From: Anastrepha obliqua
Taxonomy: Eukaryota > Arthropoda > Insecta > Diptera > Tephritidae
Direction: 5' to 3'
Length of the DNA: 64,000 nucleotides
NCBI RefSeq assembly: GCF_027943255.1
Contig: NC_072894.1
Span: forward strand, 78,407,601 to 78,471,600
The notes below the pieces were generated by a model, which made no database searches, was not told the origin of the DNA, and saw only the letters and a program-made list of their open reading frames with translations. The first letter of the stretch is position 1. Every line of letters begins with the position of its first letter. Position numbers and translations under genes: made by a program. Shown piece by piece: positions 33,860-44,117 of the stretch.

Positions 33860-34560
33860 ATGTCTGAATCAAATGCTCCTTATTCCTAATTGAACATAAA
33901 GATATTGAGCAGCCTTCATAAAAGAAATGATGTTATGAGGATGCTCATTGGTTTTACGCTCAACTACGCCCCATATGTAGTATTCCAGGGGATTTCGGCG
34001 ACTATAACTTTGATGTTATGTGGTCATTAAAATTATCAGCCATCCAATCTTGTTTCGCCGTTATTTTGTGTGAAAGAGCAGAGTCTTGCTGAAAGATGTA
34101 TGGGCTGTCAGCGCGTAAGCTATCAATCCAGGGTATCACTACTGTCTCTAGAACCTCGATATATAACGCAGAACTCACTCGAAATACTTGAGTAAAGAAG
34201 TGAGGTAGCTTGGCATGTCCTTTGTTGCTCACAACACCTAAAACCACAACAGTGGCTGGAAACCTCGTGCGCATGACAGAAGGAAGATAAGTAGGATCTG
34301 TAATTCTGCCGATGGTCTTGGTAAAAAAATTTTACGTCAGAAAAAAAGATAACACTTTAAGTGCTCAGGGTGGTAAATTTTGTTTAGGGTGCGTTTTGAT
34401 CGAATAACATTGTGACAGCCCATTATTTCTCGGTCGACTAACGAACACTAATTTTGATAAATAATATTCATGAGCTACCAATCGTGTAGCTTACCAAGAT
34501 CATTTGGCAACAGTGATTGAATTACACATTACCGCTGCAACTTGTCAACATGCCGCCGTG
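33860..34560 (-). pseudogene. Tc1/mariner-superfamily transposase relic (GVVER family)
   Basis: The minus-strand frame 34274-34002 reads VVVLGVVSNKGHAKLPHFFT, VLETVVIPWIDSLRADSPYI and FQQDSALSHK (second catalytic Asp). Past a frameshift, YYIWGVVERKTNEHPHNIIS follows near 33980-33910, carrying the C-terminal catalytic region. Upstream, FSDVKFFYQD-like residues near 34350 may hold the first Asp. It is the same family as 19736-20385. Confidence 0.7.
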
Positions 34561-34634
34561 GACTTCGGCACCGAGTCCGAACTGCAGACAATTTTTATGA
34601 ATTCCACACGCAGTTTTTAACATTGCTTGCCAAG

Positions 34635-34720
34635 GGCCAACCTATATTAGAAACCACTTTTTTATTATTTGATGTTTCATGCGCAGAGAGGATATAGAAC
34701 TCGGGACCAACCGACATAAA
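34635..34720 (-). repeat. tRNA-derived SINE fragment, decayed
   Basis: CCAAGGGCCAACCTATATTAG and TTTGATGTTTCATGCGCAGAG match the middle of the SINE (compare 40655-40710). The head and tail are not recognisable. Confidence 0.55.
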
Positions 34721-35509
34721 TCATCGCAAATAATACCTTCGAGAAATCCTCACCTCCAACACTGCAAGAGTGAGACTTTCTGGTGAGAGCAATTATCGGT
34801 TGAATTTGAAGATATGCTTCACTTCGAAATAGGATAATATGATAATCTGTTTAATGCCAATAGTTGTTGTATCTTATTTTCGATCACTACCAGGCCACCA
34901 CTTTACCCCAATAATAAATAGTATTTAAACTTTATTCTCCAATAACAAATTAAAAACAAACCGTATGATCTAGTCTTATCCGAAGTCTTACTTAGTATCA
35001 AATATGTTGCTCAAAAGTTCCTTCCTAATTTTAACATAACTGCCGGTAACACATTCGATTAGGTTAGGATCCGCCAGACGAGCTTCTTTTAAAAAGAGTT
35101 CACTCGGTCGTCATACAGCCCTATTGTGATGCCTGAAAAAATTTCTCTCTCTCTCATTTATACACCGCCAGACTTGATTAAGTCAAGTAATAGCTCATAA
35201 GCTCCTGCAGTTTTTTCTTTACTTACGAATAGCTATATGCAAATCGGACAAACTTTTGAACGTGTTTCTCCTCTACCAACGTCTGAACCTCTTTCTTCTC
35301 ATGAAAAAGACTTCTCAACGCAGGGTTATTAAGCGTTATTGTTGGAAGTGATTTAACAGATCACTTATAACATTTTCATTTAACTAGTTTAACAGTGTCT
35401 ATTATTTCCTTGCTAAAATAGCAGGCCGATCCACCAAATCTTCCTTTGTTTGGAACTGACCAAAGTCTCCTACTACTGCCTCTCTCCCGTTAGTACTGTT
35501 GGCAATGCG
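34721..35509. other. Intergenic flank of the CACAGTG transposon, nothing recognised
   Basis: No gene seen. A short CT run lies near 35144-35156. Confidence 0.4.
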
Positions 35510-35513
35510 GTTT

Positions 35514-38500
35514 CACAGTGCTCCTAAAGCAAGGGCAGGGTTTTTGAAAATGGATCCAAGATTTTCCAACGTAGAGTTTTCGTATATGACCTCTAGATTT
35601 CAAATTTTCAAACCCCGAAATCGTACCTGATCCTATTTTAAAGATAAATGTATGTATTACTTATGTATGTACTTAAATGTAAACCACTTTCAGCGTAACC
35701 CAGGACCAACGACGGGGACGTAGTGGTAACCTGGTCCCATTTTGTTTTTTAAATTTTTTTGGTTGATTTTTTGTTTTTTTATATTTTTTTTTTTGGTTTT
35801 TTTTTGATTTTTTTAAATGTTATTATTAAATAAAAACTTGAGCGATAACGATACTCCTTGGAATCAAAATTTTGATTATGCATTAAGTGATGAAAATTCT
35901 ACAACTGCTGTAAAAAGCTTCTCTAAGTATAACTCATCTTCGATTGTATTTATTTTATATCTCTCCCAAGTTTGCGAGAATTCACGGTGGAGTGACTCTC
36001 CACTTTGCTCGGACCAATATCCTAGACCATCATTGTGTTTTATGAATTGAAGACATTCCATAATGTGGGTTTTTAAGACATGAATTTTTAAGGTTACTGA
36101 GATGTCTTCAATTTCATGTAAAGCAATCAAAGCTTTGTTTAACTTATCCAAATGAACGTTTAGTTCTGGTCCTACTTTTCCAGATGTAAAACTACAATCG
36201 ACAACTTTATTCATTATTACAAAAGCATTGGTAAAAGGTATGATTTTTAAATATCCCACAGTTTCATAAATCTCAGGATCATTTAGTTTGTGAGCTTCTT
36301 TTAAAAGTTTCCTACATGCATTGCCTTCGAAACAATCTCCGTGGTAGTTTTTGGAAATAAGTTTTAATTTTTTTGGCCATATCAAAGCTTTATCTTTTCC
36401 CAAAAGGGGTACTAAACCTTTCCAAAACAGATGGTTTACGAAGCCCATTAGCACGTGTAATTCAGGAATTACGCATTTTTCTAACACAGTGATGTCATCA
36501 CTTTCGGTAAATAGAGGGAGGTTAATAGTGCTATGAAACTCTTTGCTGTTTTTCTTATTTCCACCAGCAAGATTGAACTGTTCATAATCGTTTCTTAAAT
36601 CTCCGTATGATTTCAGTTTGATAACATTGCTTTCAAAATTATCTGCATTGGAACTACATTGATTGTAAAGCACATCTTCCTGTCCAGATGTCTTGTTTTC
36701 TTTCAAGTCGTTAAGTGAAACAAAACAATAAGGACAAGGAAACATTGCAGATGCCGTCTGTTGGCCATTTATGATAAGCATCAATTTAAAATCCGAAACG
36801 AACTTGAAGGGAATGTTATTTATTTTAGTGATGTCAAACAAAAGTTTTACGTTTTCATACGTTTCCTTTATCTTAGGTACAATGCATAGTAGTATAACTC
36901 GTTTCACGCTCATCAATTTTGCTTTCTTACTTGCGCTACCTCTCTCAGAATAAAGACTTCTCTGATTTTTATCATGAATTGTTAAATCATCATAATTAAA
37001 ATCATCACCATCAGAATTTTCTTGAAATATTGATAAAGAAATTTTAAAAAATCCGCGGCCCCCGTCAGCCATTGCTTTAACACAAACATTCCCTTCAAGT
37101 TTTCTTTCCATAATTACTGCATCAAAAAGTTCTTCCGCATTTGCGTAAACTACTGGTCTTTCTTCTTTTTTTGCATCATCACAATCAAAAAAGTATTTAT
37201 CTTTTTTATATATATCTTGTAAAAGTTTCGATTTTTCTGACATGTGCTTCTTATAGTCAACGGGTACTGACTTTCTTCCAACATTTGATCTTAAAAAGTT
37301 AGCAATGCTTTTCATTTTATTACTGGATAAGCCAAGGTTTACTCGCAAATTATCCAAACGCTCTTCACTGAACGTAATGTCCTTTTTTTCATTAGGATTA
37401 ACAACAACTCTCATTTTAGAACCCTTCGTACTCAACTCAATTTTCTTATTCTTAATGTGTCGATTTATATCGTCTTCAGAATCAATTTTGGTTCTAATAA
37501 TAGTTGACGCAACTATTTCTTGCTTGACATCAGGAAGTTTTTCTATTATTTTTAAAGCATTGCCTTGAATATTATTACATGAATGTTTTTTGCCTTTACC
37601 AATTTCTTGTAAGCATTTTTTACATATTTGTATATTAGTTTTTTCCTTTTTTTGGCTGTCTTTCTTTGCAAGTTTGTCAATATTTGAGGATCCATAAAGA
37701 CCATTAGTTGTATCAATCTTAGTTTCGAAATTTCGTTTACAACCCTTACCCTTTACTACTTTCTCATGACCTTTATATCTGCCTGTTAAACATACATAAC
37801 AATTACAACTGTCCATAAATGTGCGAGTACTTTTAGGTAAAACCAAACTATTGTAATCTGGCATGTCTGGAAAAGGTCTTGTAAAAATGTTGTTACTTGC
37901 ATCAAAAAGTGTGAGGTAGCAAGTTCTGCATGTGCTAAGGGGGTATTTTTCGTTATTTAAATCATAATCTTTGTTTATAAATTTCTTTATCAATGTTTCA
38001 TACTTTTCGTTTATAAGAAATTTATTCGGCTTTTTTTTGCCAAAAGAAATTTTTGTACCGCAAGGTCCGCAGACTTTACGTCTATTTTCATCGTGAGAAC
38101 AAGCTTTCGTATTGTCCATTGCACCATTCTAAACAAGTCAAACACTACTTGAAAATATCTGCAAAGCCTTTTTTATTCGTAATTTAACAAAAATTATTTC
38201 AGTTTTTTAGTGTTGAATAGGACCAAAATGTTTGCGTCAAAGGTGATTTATATTAGGATTGTGAGTTTATTTTAAATTACAGGTATTTGTGTTATTGAGA
38301 TGATGGCTGCTAGACTACAAGTGACTTTTTAGATATTGTGAAATGTACAAATAAACGTCTAGCCTGGCAAGGCCTATTAGATCTTTATCTGGCGTAGACA
38401 TGAACCTATGCACATTTAAACTGAAAATAAGTAATGTAAATCTTTCAACTAGATTTACCACAGGTAAACTTACTCTATCTTTAAAATAGGATCAGGTACG

Positions 38501-38608
38501 ATTTCGGGGTTTGAAAATTTGAAATCTAGAGGTCATATACGAATACTCCAGGTTGGAAAATCTTGGATCCATTTTCAAAAACCCTGCCCTTGCTTTAGGA
38601 GCACTGTG
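35514..38608 (-). mobile_element. Apparently intact Chapaev-like DNA transposon with 133-bp TIRs starting CACAGTG
   Basis: The terminal inverted repeats are 35514-35646 and 38476-38608, 133 bp each with only 3 mismatches by eye. Both begin CACAGTGCTCCTAAAGCAAG from the outside. GTTT flanks both ends (35510-35513 and 38609-38612), a 4-bp target duplication. A single 747-residue reading frame on the minus strand fills most of the interior. Near-identical TIRs and an open frame indicate recent activity. Known facts used: Chapaev-type (CMC) elements are described with 4-bp duplications and termini beginning CAC, and some carry a RAG1 N-terminus-like domain. The exact superfamily is inference. Transib is a less good fit because it makes 5-bp duplications. 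Confidence 0.85.
35876..38119 (-). CDS. Putative transposase with RAG1-N-terminus-like Cys motifs, 747 aa
   Basis: The frame starts at ATG 38119 and is uninterrupted. It is the only gene of the transposon, so it is presumed to cut the CACAGTG ends and integrate them. Cysteine pairs lie at 17/20 (CGPC), 64/67 (CRTC), 105/107/110 (CNCYVC) and 166/169 (CKKC) with HSC at 179-181. This spacing recalls the zinc-binding N-terminal region of RAG1 and of N-RAG-TP transposases. The central part has VNLGLSSNKMKSIANFLRS. Candidate acidic catalytic residues sit in conserved-looking blocks: ADGGRGFFK (Asp352), IPELHVLMG (Glu553) and YWSEQSGESLHREF (Glu704, Glu708). The last resembles the context of the RAG1/Transib catalytic Glu, but this is by eye. 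A CPYC pair near residue 468 could be a zinc site within the core. Similar proteins recur as repeats in arthropods and cnidarians, as I recall. Confidence 0.85.
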   Translation of the reverse strand: MDNTKACSHDENRRKVCGPCGTKISFGKKKPNKFLINEKYETLIKKFINKDYDLNNEKYPLSTCRTCYLTLFDASNNIFTRPFPDMPDYNSLVLPKSTRTFMDSCNCYVCLTGRYKGHEKVVKGKGCKRNFETKIDTTNGLYGSSNIDKLAKKDSQKKEKTNIQICKKCLQEIGKGKKHSCNNIQGNALKIIEKLPDVKQEIVASTIIRTKIDSEDDINRHIKNKKIELSTKGSKMRVVVNPNEKKDITFSEERLDNLRVNLGLSSNKMKSIANFLRSNVGRKSVPVDYKKHMSEKSKLLQDIYKKDKYFFDCDDAKKEERPVVYANAEELFDAVIMERKLEGNVCVKAMADGGRGFFKISLSIFQENSDGDDFNYDDLTIHDKNQRSLYSERGSASKKAKLMSVKRVILLCIVPKIKETYENVKLLFDITKINNIPFKFVSDFKLMLIINGQQTASAMFPCPYCFVSLNDLKENKTSGQEDVLYNQCSSNADNFESNVIKLKSYGDLRNDYEQFNLAGGNKKNSKEFHSTINLPLFTESDDITVLEKCVIPELHVLMGFVNHLFWKGLVPLLGKDKALIWPKKLKLISKNYHGDCFEGNACRKLLKEAHKLNDPEIYETVGYLKIIPFTNAFVIMNKVVDCSFTSGKVGPELNVHLDKLNKALIALHEIEDISVTLKIHVLKTHIMECLQFIKHNDGLGYWSEQSGESLHREFSQTWERYKINTIEDELYLEKLFTAVVEFSSLNA

Positions 38609-38612
38609 GTTT

Positions 38613-39004
38613 GTGTAATAGATCTCGCATAGAATAATTCTGTCAAATGATTCTAGTAGGTACTCATCTCTGTTCGATATCGCAGAAGTAAGAGAGGAAC
38701 CTCCTTTTCACTTGCCTACCAAACTTCAACAGTATCTGTTGACGAGAATTAGTCTTCGCTTGCCCTCATTGCTGACATTGTTGGTGGTATCTATGCTGAC
38801 TCCTAAGTGTGCCAAGCTCTTCACAATATGGAACTTTGCCAACTATGATGTGTGTAACTTTTTGTGTGTTGACAGGTAGACTCAGTTTTGTCCTCACTAA
38901 CCGCCAGGCTAACCTCTTTTGCGTCCTTCTCAAAGCCGAACAAAATCACGCTGACGCGCTAGAGAGAATTATGTCCATATCTTCTGCGTACGCCAGCAAA
39001 ACAC
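38613..39004 (-). pseudogene. LINE reverse transcriptase relic (RTE/CR1-like)
   Basis: The minus strand reads LLAYAEDMDII (the YADD motif with Glu for Asp) near 38985, then KDAKEVSLAVSEDKTE and a GKVPYCEELGTL-like piece near 38830. Frameshifts separate them. The CACAGTG transposon inserted at its downstream side, and the MITE at 39005 interrupts or abuts its upstream side. Confidence 0.6.
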
Positions 39005-39213
39005 TACAGTTAATCACGCTATCAAAAGATTTATAATATTTACAAGTGGCGCATATACATTATATTTGACACTCGGGAACTACACAGATGGATTATATCA
39101 ACAGAGTGCGTAAAGATCCAAATAAAGATCTCCATCACTCACAACCATTGCTTTTATTTATATAGTAAAAAAGTTATTCAAAAACAAAATTGGATGAAAT
39201 ATTTTGCGCCACC
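39005..39213 (+). mobile_element. MITE, second copy of the GTGGCGCAAAA family
   Basis: It matches the reverse complement of 12768-12985: GATTTATAATATTTACAA, TATATTTGACA, AGAGTGCGTAAAGATCC, AAAAAAGTTATTCAAAAACA and a right end TGGATGAAATATTTTGCGCC. The left terminal repeat is decayed. Confidence 0.6.
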
Positions 39214-39713
39214 TGCTTTCTAACGTTAAATTGAAGAATCTGTACAAAAGTGAGTCGCGTGGTTTTATTAGGCAAATGGTAATTCATTGTCGTCCTCAAC
39301 GTCAATTTATACTGCCGTATGAGTTGCGCAGCGATACCGCAACTGGGGTATTATCCGCCGCTTTGTGATACGCCGAGCCTGAAGCCAGTCTGTCAAGGTC
39401 CAGGGTCGACTCTCCGGTGTTGGTATTTCCAACAGTGGTCTTGCTCTTCTTCTGTCACCATCAGTTGACCGTACATCAAATACTTTTAGTGCCGGATCTT
39501 CCCATAAGATATAAATTTGATTTTTTTAGGCGGCCTCAAACTATAATTGGAGCCCAAAAAAACGCTTGGCCTAACAACTTCACAGAGACTATGCGCCAGT
39601 ATTACATTATTAGCTTCACATTTAGTAACATATTAATATATGTATATTTATGTTCCCATATGTCACTTTAATTATACATTCATTTATATAATATAAGCAC
39701 ATATATAAGTGCA
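39214..39713. other. Intergenic, nothing recognised
   Basis: A GC-richer patch near 39320-39480 has no readable domain. No gene is supported. Confidence 0.35.
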
Positions 39714-39715
39714 TA

Positions 39716-40260
39716 CAGGTTGTTTGAAAAGTATTGGAAGCGACTCTTGTTAACTTGTAGGGGAATAAAAATTTCTGTATCATTTTAATAGCTCATCTTT
39801 TAAAAACCATTTGAAGTAGAAGCGCCAATGCCTTTTTTACATTGGAAAGAACCGTATCACGTGCAGAGATGAAGTTCTTAGTTTTTGAAAGTTTATCAGC
39901 TACATAAATTTAAAAAGATGGTCGAAGTTTTAAAAGCATCTGCTCCTTTATTTCCAACTTTACATCGATGGGTTTTTAGAGTTTAAATGGTCTTCGTACA
40001 AACGTTGTAAATGAAGCACGTAGTGGGCGTCCAAAAAGTGCAATAGCACCCAAAATCATTAGACACTGGCATTATTTGCGAAAATCCAAGATGGACTATG
40101 GGTGAAATTGGTGATACTATGAGAATCGCAGATGAAGGAGTAATCCATGTTCTACACGACGAATAGTTAGCAATTCAACAAAAAGTTGTGTGAATACTAT
40201 TCTGCAGAGCATCCGAAAAACCATTGCGAATTGGCATAAAATTATTGGAAGGCAATTGGA
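39716..40260 (+). pseudogene. mariner relic, N-terminal half
   Basis: A terminal CAGGTTGTTTGAAAAGTATT follows TA at 39714-39715. Frames give KMVEVLKASAPLFPTLHRWV, VVGVQKVQ-like residues, then RWTMGEIGDTMRIADEGVIH and VLHDE, the helix-turn-helix part of mariner transposase. The catalytic half is absent. Confidence 0.65.
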
Positions 40261-40354
40261 ATAAGTTAGTTTTGAAGTTGGGAAAGATTATATTGAATAA
40301 AAAACTAGTTTAGCTTAACATTAACACTCAAGCCAAATGCATGTTCAGCTGTTG

Positions 40355-40445
40355 TCTTGGTTGTGTACCTTGGTATACATTTGGATAGACGCTTTACCTC
40401 AAAAAGACGGATTATTGACAAAAAGTTACAAATAAACTTGCGAGC
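40355..40445 (+). pseudogene. Jockey-type RT fragment
   Basis: About 25 codons read YLGIHLDRRFTSKRRIIDKK, matching the RT thumb block of Jockey elements (LGIHLDRRLTW). Nothing else of the element is visible. Confidence 0.55.
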
Positions 40446-40502
40446 TTCAAACATACATATGTATTAATATATACATGCATAGTTGGCTCTTGCCCCTTTT
40501 AT

Positions 40503-40760
40503 TAAGTGTTTGACTGAGCTCCTTCTCCTAATTTCGGTGTGCGTCTCGATGTTGTTCCACAAATAAGGGGTCTTACAGTTTTAAGCCGACTCCGAACAGC
40601 AAATGGGTTTTATGAGGAACTTTTAGAAATACACTCAGATTTGGCCTTGCCAAGAGGCGACCGCTATTAGAACAATATTTTTCTATAATTTGATGTTTCA
40701 TGCACGGAGACTCAAACCTGCTCACTTCCCTATGGTAGTCACTAGGTCGGGTCGATTTGT
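40503..40760 (-). repeat. tRNA-derived SINE copy
   Basis: It shares the body (TTTGACTGAGCTCCTTCTCC, TCGATGTTGTTCCACAAAT, TTTTAAGCCGACTCCGAACA) and GTTTCATGCACGGAGA before the B box region. The B box is mutated (GACTCAAACC on plus) and the A box is lost, so the copy is old. Confidence 0.75.
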
Positions 40761-40860
40761 GGGGAGGCAAAAAATCGCTCATTGCTCTGTGAAAATCATA
40801 TTCTAGGGATCAAAATAAGAAACTTTGTCGAAGGAACCATACCTCTAAAACGAATTCTGA

Positions 40861-41155
40861 TGTCTCACAAATCGTCGCCGGCTTGTTACTGTAGACCAAT
40901 GACTTCACATAACCCCAAAACGGGACGGCTTATTGAATGGACCGTAAAATGGCCGTAATGCTCTTAAAGTAGCAGCAACAGAACGATTATTTTCATAAAA
41001 AATTTGCACGATTTGCAATCGTTGCTCAAGTGTGAAGCGTTCCATGATGAAATGTATACTAATGAAGTTTACAATGACAAGCGAAAAATAAAAAATATTG
41101 CGTCGTTCGCCCTTCCTATCGGAAAAAAGTTGAAGCGCACCTATTGAACAACCCT
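40861..41155 (-). mobile_element. WFQQDGA-type deletion derivative, truncated second copy
   Basis: Near-identical to 29650-29940, including the same internal join between CCAAAACGGGACGGCTT and GGACCGTAAAATGGCCGTAA. One end (GCGCACCTATTGAACAACCC) is intact and the other is truncated at TCTCACAAATCG. Confidence 0.75.
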
Positions 41156-41255
41156 ATACATAGAGATCTTCTAGTACTCATGACCATACTACAAAATCAC
41201 ACTAGTCGTACATACAATCTCTCAACACCACAAAACCACTGAATTAAGGAGTTAG

Positions 41256-42141
41256 GGGTAGTCAGAAGCCCGAAAAAATTATGATTTTCAATAATTTTTT
41301 TTTTTTGTTTACTAGTCAATTGCTTTATTTTACAAAAATAAAAACATAGCATTAAAACATGATGTTTCGACTTGACTTTGGAAAAATTAAAAAAAAAAAA
41401 ATAATTGTAAAAGTTATCGCTGTTTGTGTGGCGCCCGTTTCTCCAAAAGTTCCTTACGGTGATCATCACAAGTCCTTGGAGACTCATCTGAAATCAATCA
41501 AACAAGAGAAATTATTTTTATTAATAATAGATAAAGGTATTGTGCCTGATCGAAACTTTTTTTTAAAATTAACAATATGGCGGCCCCAGAAAATATTTTT
41601 CAGATTTTCGAGAAAAAAACCGGCAATTAATTGTTACAAAAAAATCGAAATTTTGAAAAAAAGCCTTTGATTTGTATGCTTTTCAAAAGCAGTTTAAATT
41701 TTATTGAAATCTACCAAGCGGTTTTTAAGTAACAGAGATCACCAGTTCAAGAATCATGGCATTTTAAGTTTTGCTATCGATTTATGTAGAGTTATACGAA
41801 TTATTTAATTACTTACAATGTGTCATCTATTCCTGGGCCATATAATAGTTCTCCAGCCGTCATAGTAGCTTCCAAAATATCGATTTGCTGTTGCCTACGT
41901 AGCATTCTACCTTCTCGAGTGTTATCGTTAGCGCGCTTATCTGCCACTCTCATACAGCATCCATTTTTTTCTACTAGAGCAAGTAGTCTCGAACGCTCCG
42001 GAGCGCCCGAGCGCCTTTTGTTAATTGTTGAATAACACGAAAAGTATTTGTTGGATTCACTTAACATTTTCTCACAATATTTTTATGATATTATGCTTTA
42101 AGAAAATGCAAAAAAAAAAAATTTGAAAATTCTGACTACCC
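41256..42141 (-). mobile_element. Putative TTAA-flanked DNA transposon remnant (Kolobok/piggyBac-like target)
   Basis: The ends GGGTAGTCAGAA (41256) and its inverse TTCTGACTACCC (42130-42141) are flanked by TTAG and TTAA, suggesting TTAA target duplication. The minus strand 42067-41816 keeps an open frame with RRSGAPERSRLLALVEKN, then RRQQQIDILEATM and GPGIDDTL. I recognise no certain domain in it. It could be the C-terminus of the original transposase. Confidence 0.45.
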
Positions 42142-42145
42142 TTAA

Positions 42146-42975
42146 CCACTTAATCGTTTCCACTACCGGGAACGCATTTTAATAGCCGAAAGAAAGTAAT
42201 GGAAAAATTGAAAACGGCTCTGATGGCTGCACCAAGGTGGTATCACGTTTAGAACTAAGAGATCGTCCCGACTTATATGGAGATACGTAGATCAAAAACA
42301 GCCAGCTGAACGAACTAATACGAAATTGATAGAATATAAGATTTAGCCATCCGAAGCAAAATTATGAGAGTAACTTTGACTGCTAGAAACTGGAATGAAA
42401 TGAAAACAAAATGTCTAAAGTGAGGATAGTTTAATTGAAACATTGTTATCACCAAGTTTTGGCAAAATTGTCAATTTGTCTCACATTCACCAACCGCTAT
42501 CATCTCACTTACTAGATCAGCAAATCAGCTCGTTCCTTCAAATCCTCTGAGCCGGTTTCATGTTAGCGAAATCTTTGCCATTATGTGTACCTATGTATAT
42601 ATCGTGTGCCTACTAAGCAGATAAATTATATAAGATTGAAAAACATATTATTAAGCTTATGTTTAGTTAAGCTTAAGTTTTTGTAAATAAAACCATGTTC
42701 TTAAAGAAATAAGATTAACATAGTTTTTATTTTTGCTCTCAATACTTTTCGACCAACCTTCAAAAAGTATGCTGAAAGTACTTACAAGTAAATGCAACAG
42801 GCCCTATTATATAAGTTCCATTTTGAATTATCGTTGCATTTTTTCGTATTTAAATTTTTTTTCTTGTATTGTATTGTCAATGGATTCAATGGCATTCTTT
42901 ATTAAATAGCATTGGCGTAAAAGTCAGTCTCTGGTTTACCGCCACGAGACGCACGCACAAACTACTCAGAACGCC
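42146..42975. other. Upstream region of the first elongase gene
   Basis: Nothing is recognised in 42146-42880. An initiator-like TCAGTC at 42924-42929 lies about 50 bp before the start codon, preceded by an A/T-rich TTAAATAG near 42902. It is a plausible core promoter. Confidence 0.35.
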
Positions 42976-43977
42976 ATGTCGAACATTGCTGCCAACGTTT
43001 ATGCTTTTCTGACGGCGCCAGGAACCTTATACGGTACGTATATAGTAGGTATATACGTGAATATACATAGCATACAATTATAAAACTTAGATTTTAGAAA
43101 TGTATGTAGAATTGTCTTTCACCCAGGTAACCGCTTCCTGCCCTTCCATGGTACCCTACTGCCATATCTGCTGACAAATATTCTCTATGTACTGCTGGTG
43201 TTCAAGATCGGTCCGTGGTATATGAAAAATCGCCAACCATACAACCTTAAGACTGTGCTACGCTACTATAACATTGGACAAATTATTTACAATGCAATTG
43301 TTTCAGGCATGGTAAGATTTATTGTACTTGTGTACCTGAGAATGTTTGCAAAAGATACTTAATTGTCTTATGTTTCAATGTAGGCTTTTTACTTGTATGT
43401 TTACAAGCGTCCGATGGCCATTACTTGCATGACCATTCTACCCACAGGACATCCGCTTAAGAACATTGAAGGACTCGTCAGTGCACTCTACTTGATCAAT
43501 AAATTTATAGACTACTTCGATACAATATTCTTTGTGCTCCGCAAGAGTTACAAGCAAATCACATTTCTGCATGTATATCATCATATAATGATGACATCCT
43601 TAAGCTTGCTGTACATAAGATATTCGGGAGGTGGTGGACATGCATCCATGATTGGTATTTTGAACACCAACGTGCATGTATTCATGTACGCTTATTACTT
43701 TATGAGTGCGACTCGACCGGAAATGAAGAATTCTCTGTGGTGGAAAAAGTATGTGACCAGCCTGCAGCTTGTCCAATTCGTTCTGATACTTGTGCATCAA
43801 ATGTGGCCTTTGGTGATTCAACGGGATTGCGAGTATTCAAAGGCTCTTTGTTTGTGTTCCTCCATTCAGGCCATTTTAATGCTTTACTTATTTGGTAGTT
43901 TTTATATTAAAACATATGTACGAAATCCAAAAAAGAATGCGGCGCAACAAGTCTCACAGGAAGCAAAAGAACGCTAA
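42976..43977 (+). CDS. Very-long-chain fatty acid elongase (ELOVL), 3 exons, 278 aa
   Basis: Exons are 42976-43033, 43127-43311 and 43384-43977, with GT-AG introns. The enzyme is the condensing 3-ketoacyl-CoA synthase of the ER membrane elongation cycle, adding two carbons from malonyl-CoA. Family motifs are NKFIDYFDTIFFVLRK at residues 120-135, the HVYHH histidine box (HxxHH) at 144-148, NVHVFMYAYYF after it, and QLVQFVLILVHQMW in the later membrane segments. The early LPFHGTLLPYL and YNLKTVLRYYN segments fit the first membrane helices. The C-terminus is Lys/Asn-rich (RNPKKNAAQQ), like an ER retention tail. Length is usual for insect ELOVLs. In flies such tandem copies often make cuticular hydrocarbon or pheromone precursors. 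The orthologue cannot be named from sequence alone. Confidence 0.95.
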
Positions 43978-44117
43978 ATTATTTTTTATTATACTTACTG
44001 CGCATAATTGGTAGTTGCACATATAAACATTCAGAGTAGTCGATTGTTCATTTTAACGTGAAACTTCTCTGCTTAAAATGTTCCTAGCTGAATACAAATT
44101 TAAGACTTGAAAGGCGT

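Noticed and set aside
35510..38612. Transib assignment for the CACAGTG transposon
   Set aside because: The flanking duplication is 4 bp (GTTT). GGTTT versus GTTTG does not give the 5-bp duplication expected of Transib, and the N-terminal cysteine region fits Chapaev/N-RAG-TP better.
38809..39036. 75-residue plus-strand frame at the right flank of the CACAGTG transposon
   Set aside because: It is the antisense shadow of the minus-strand LINE RT relic and the adjoining MITE.
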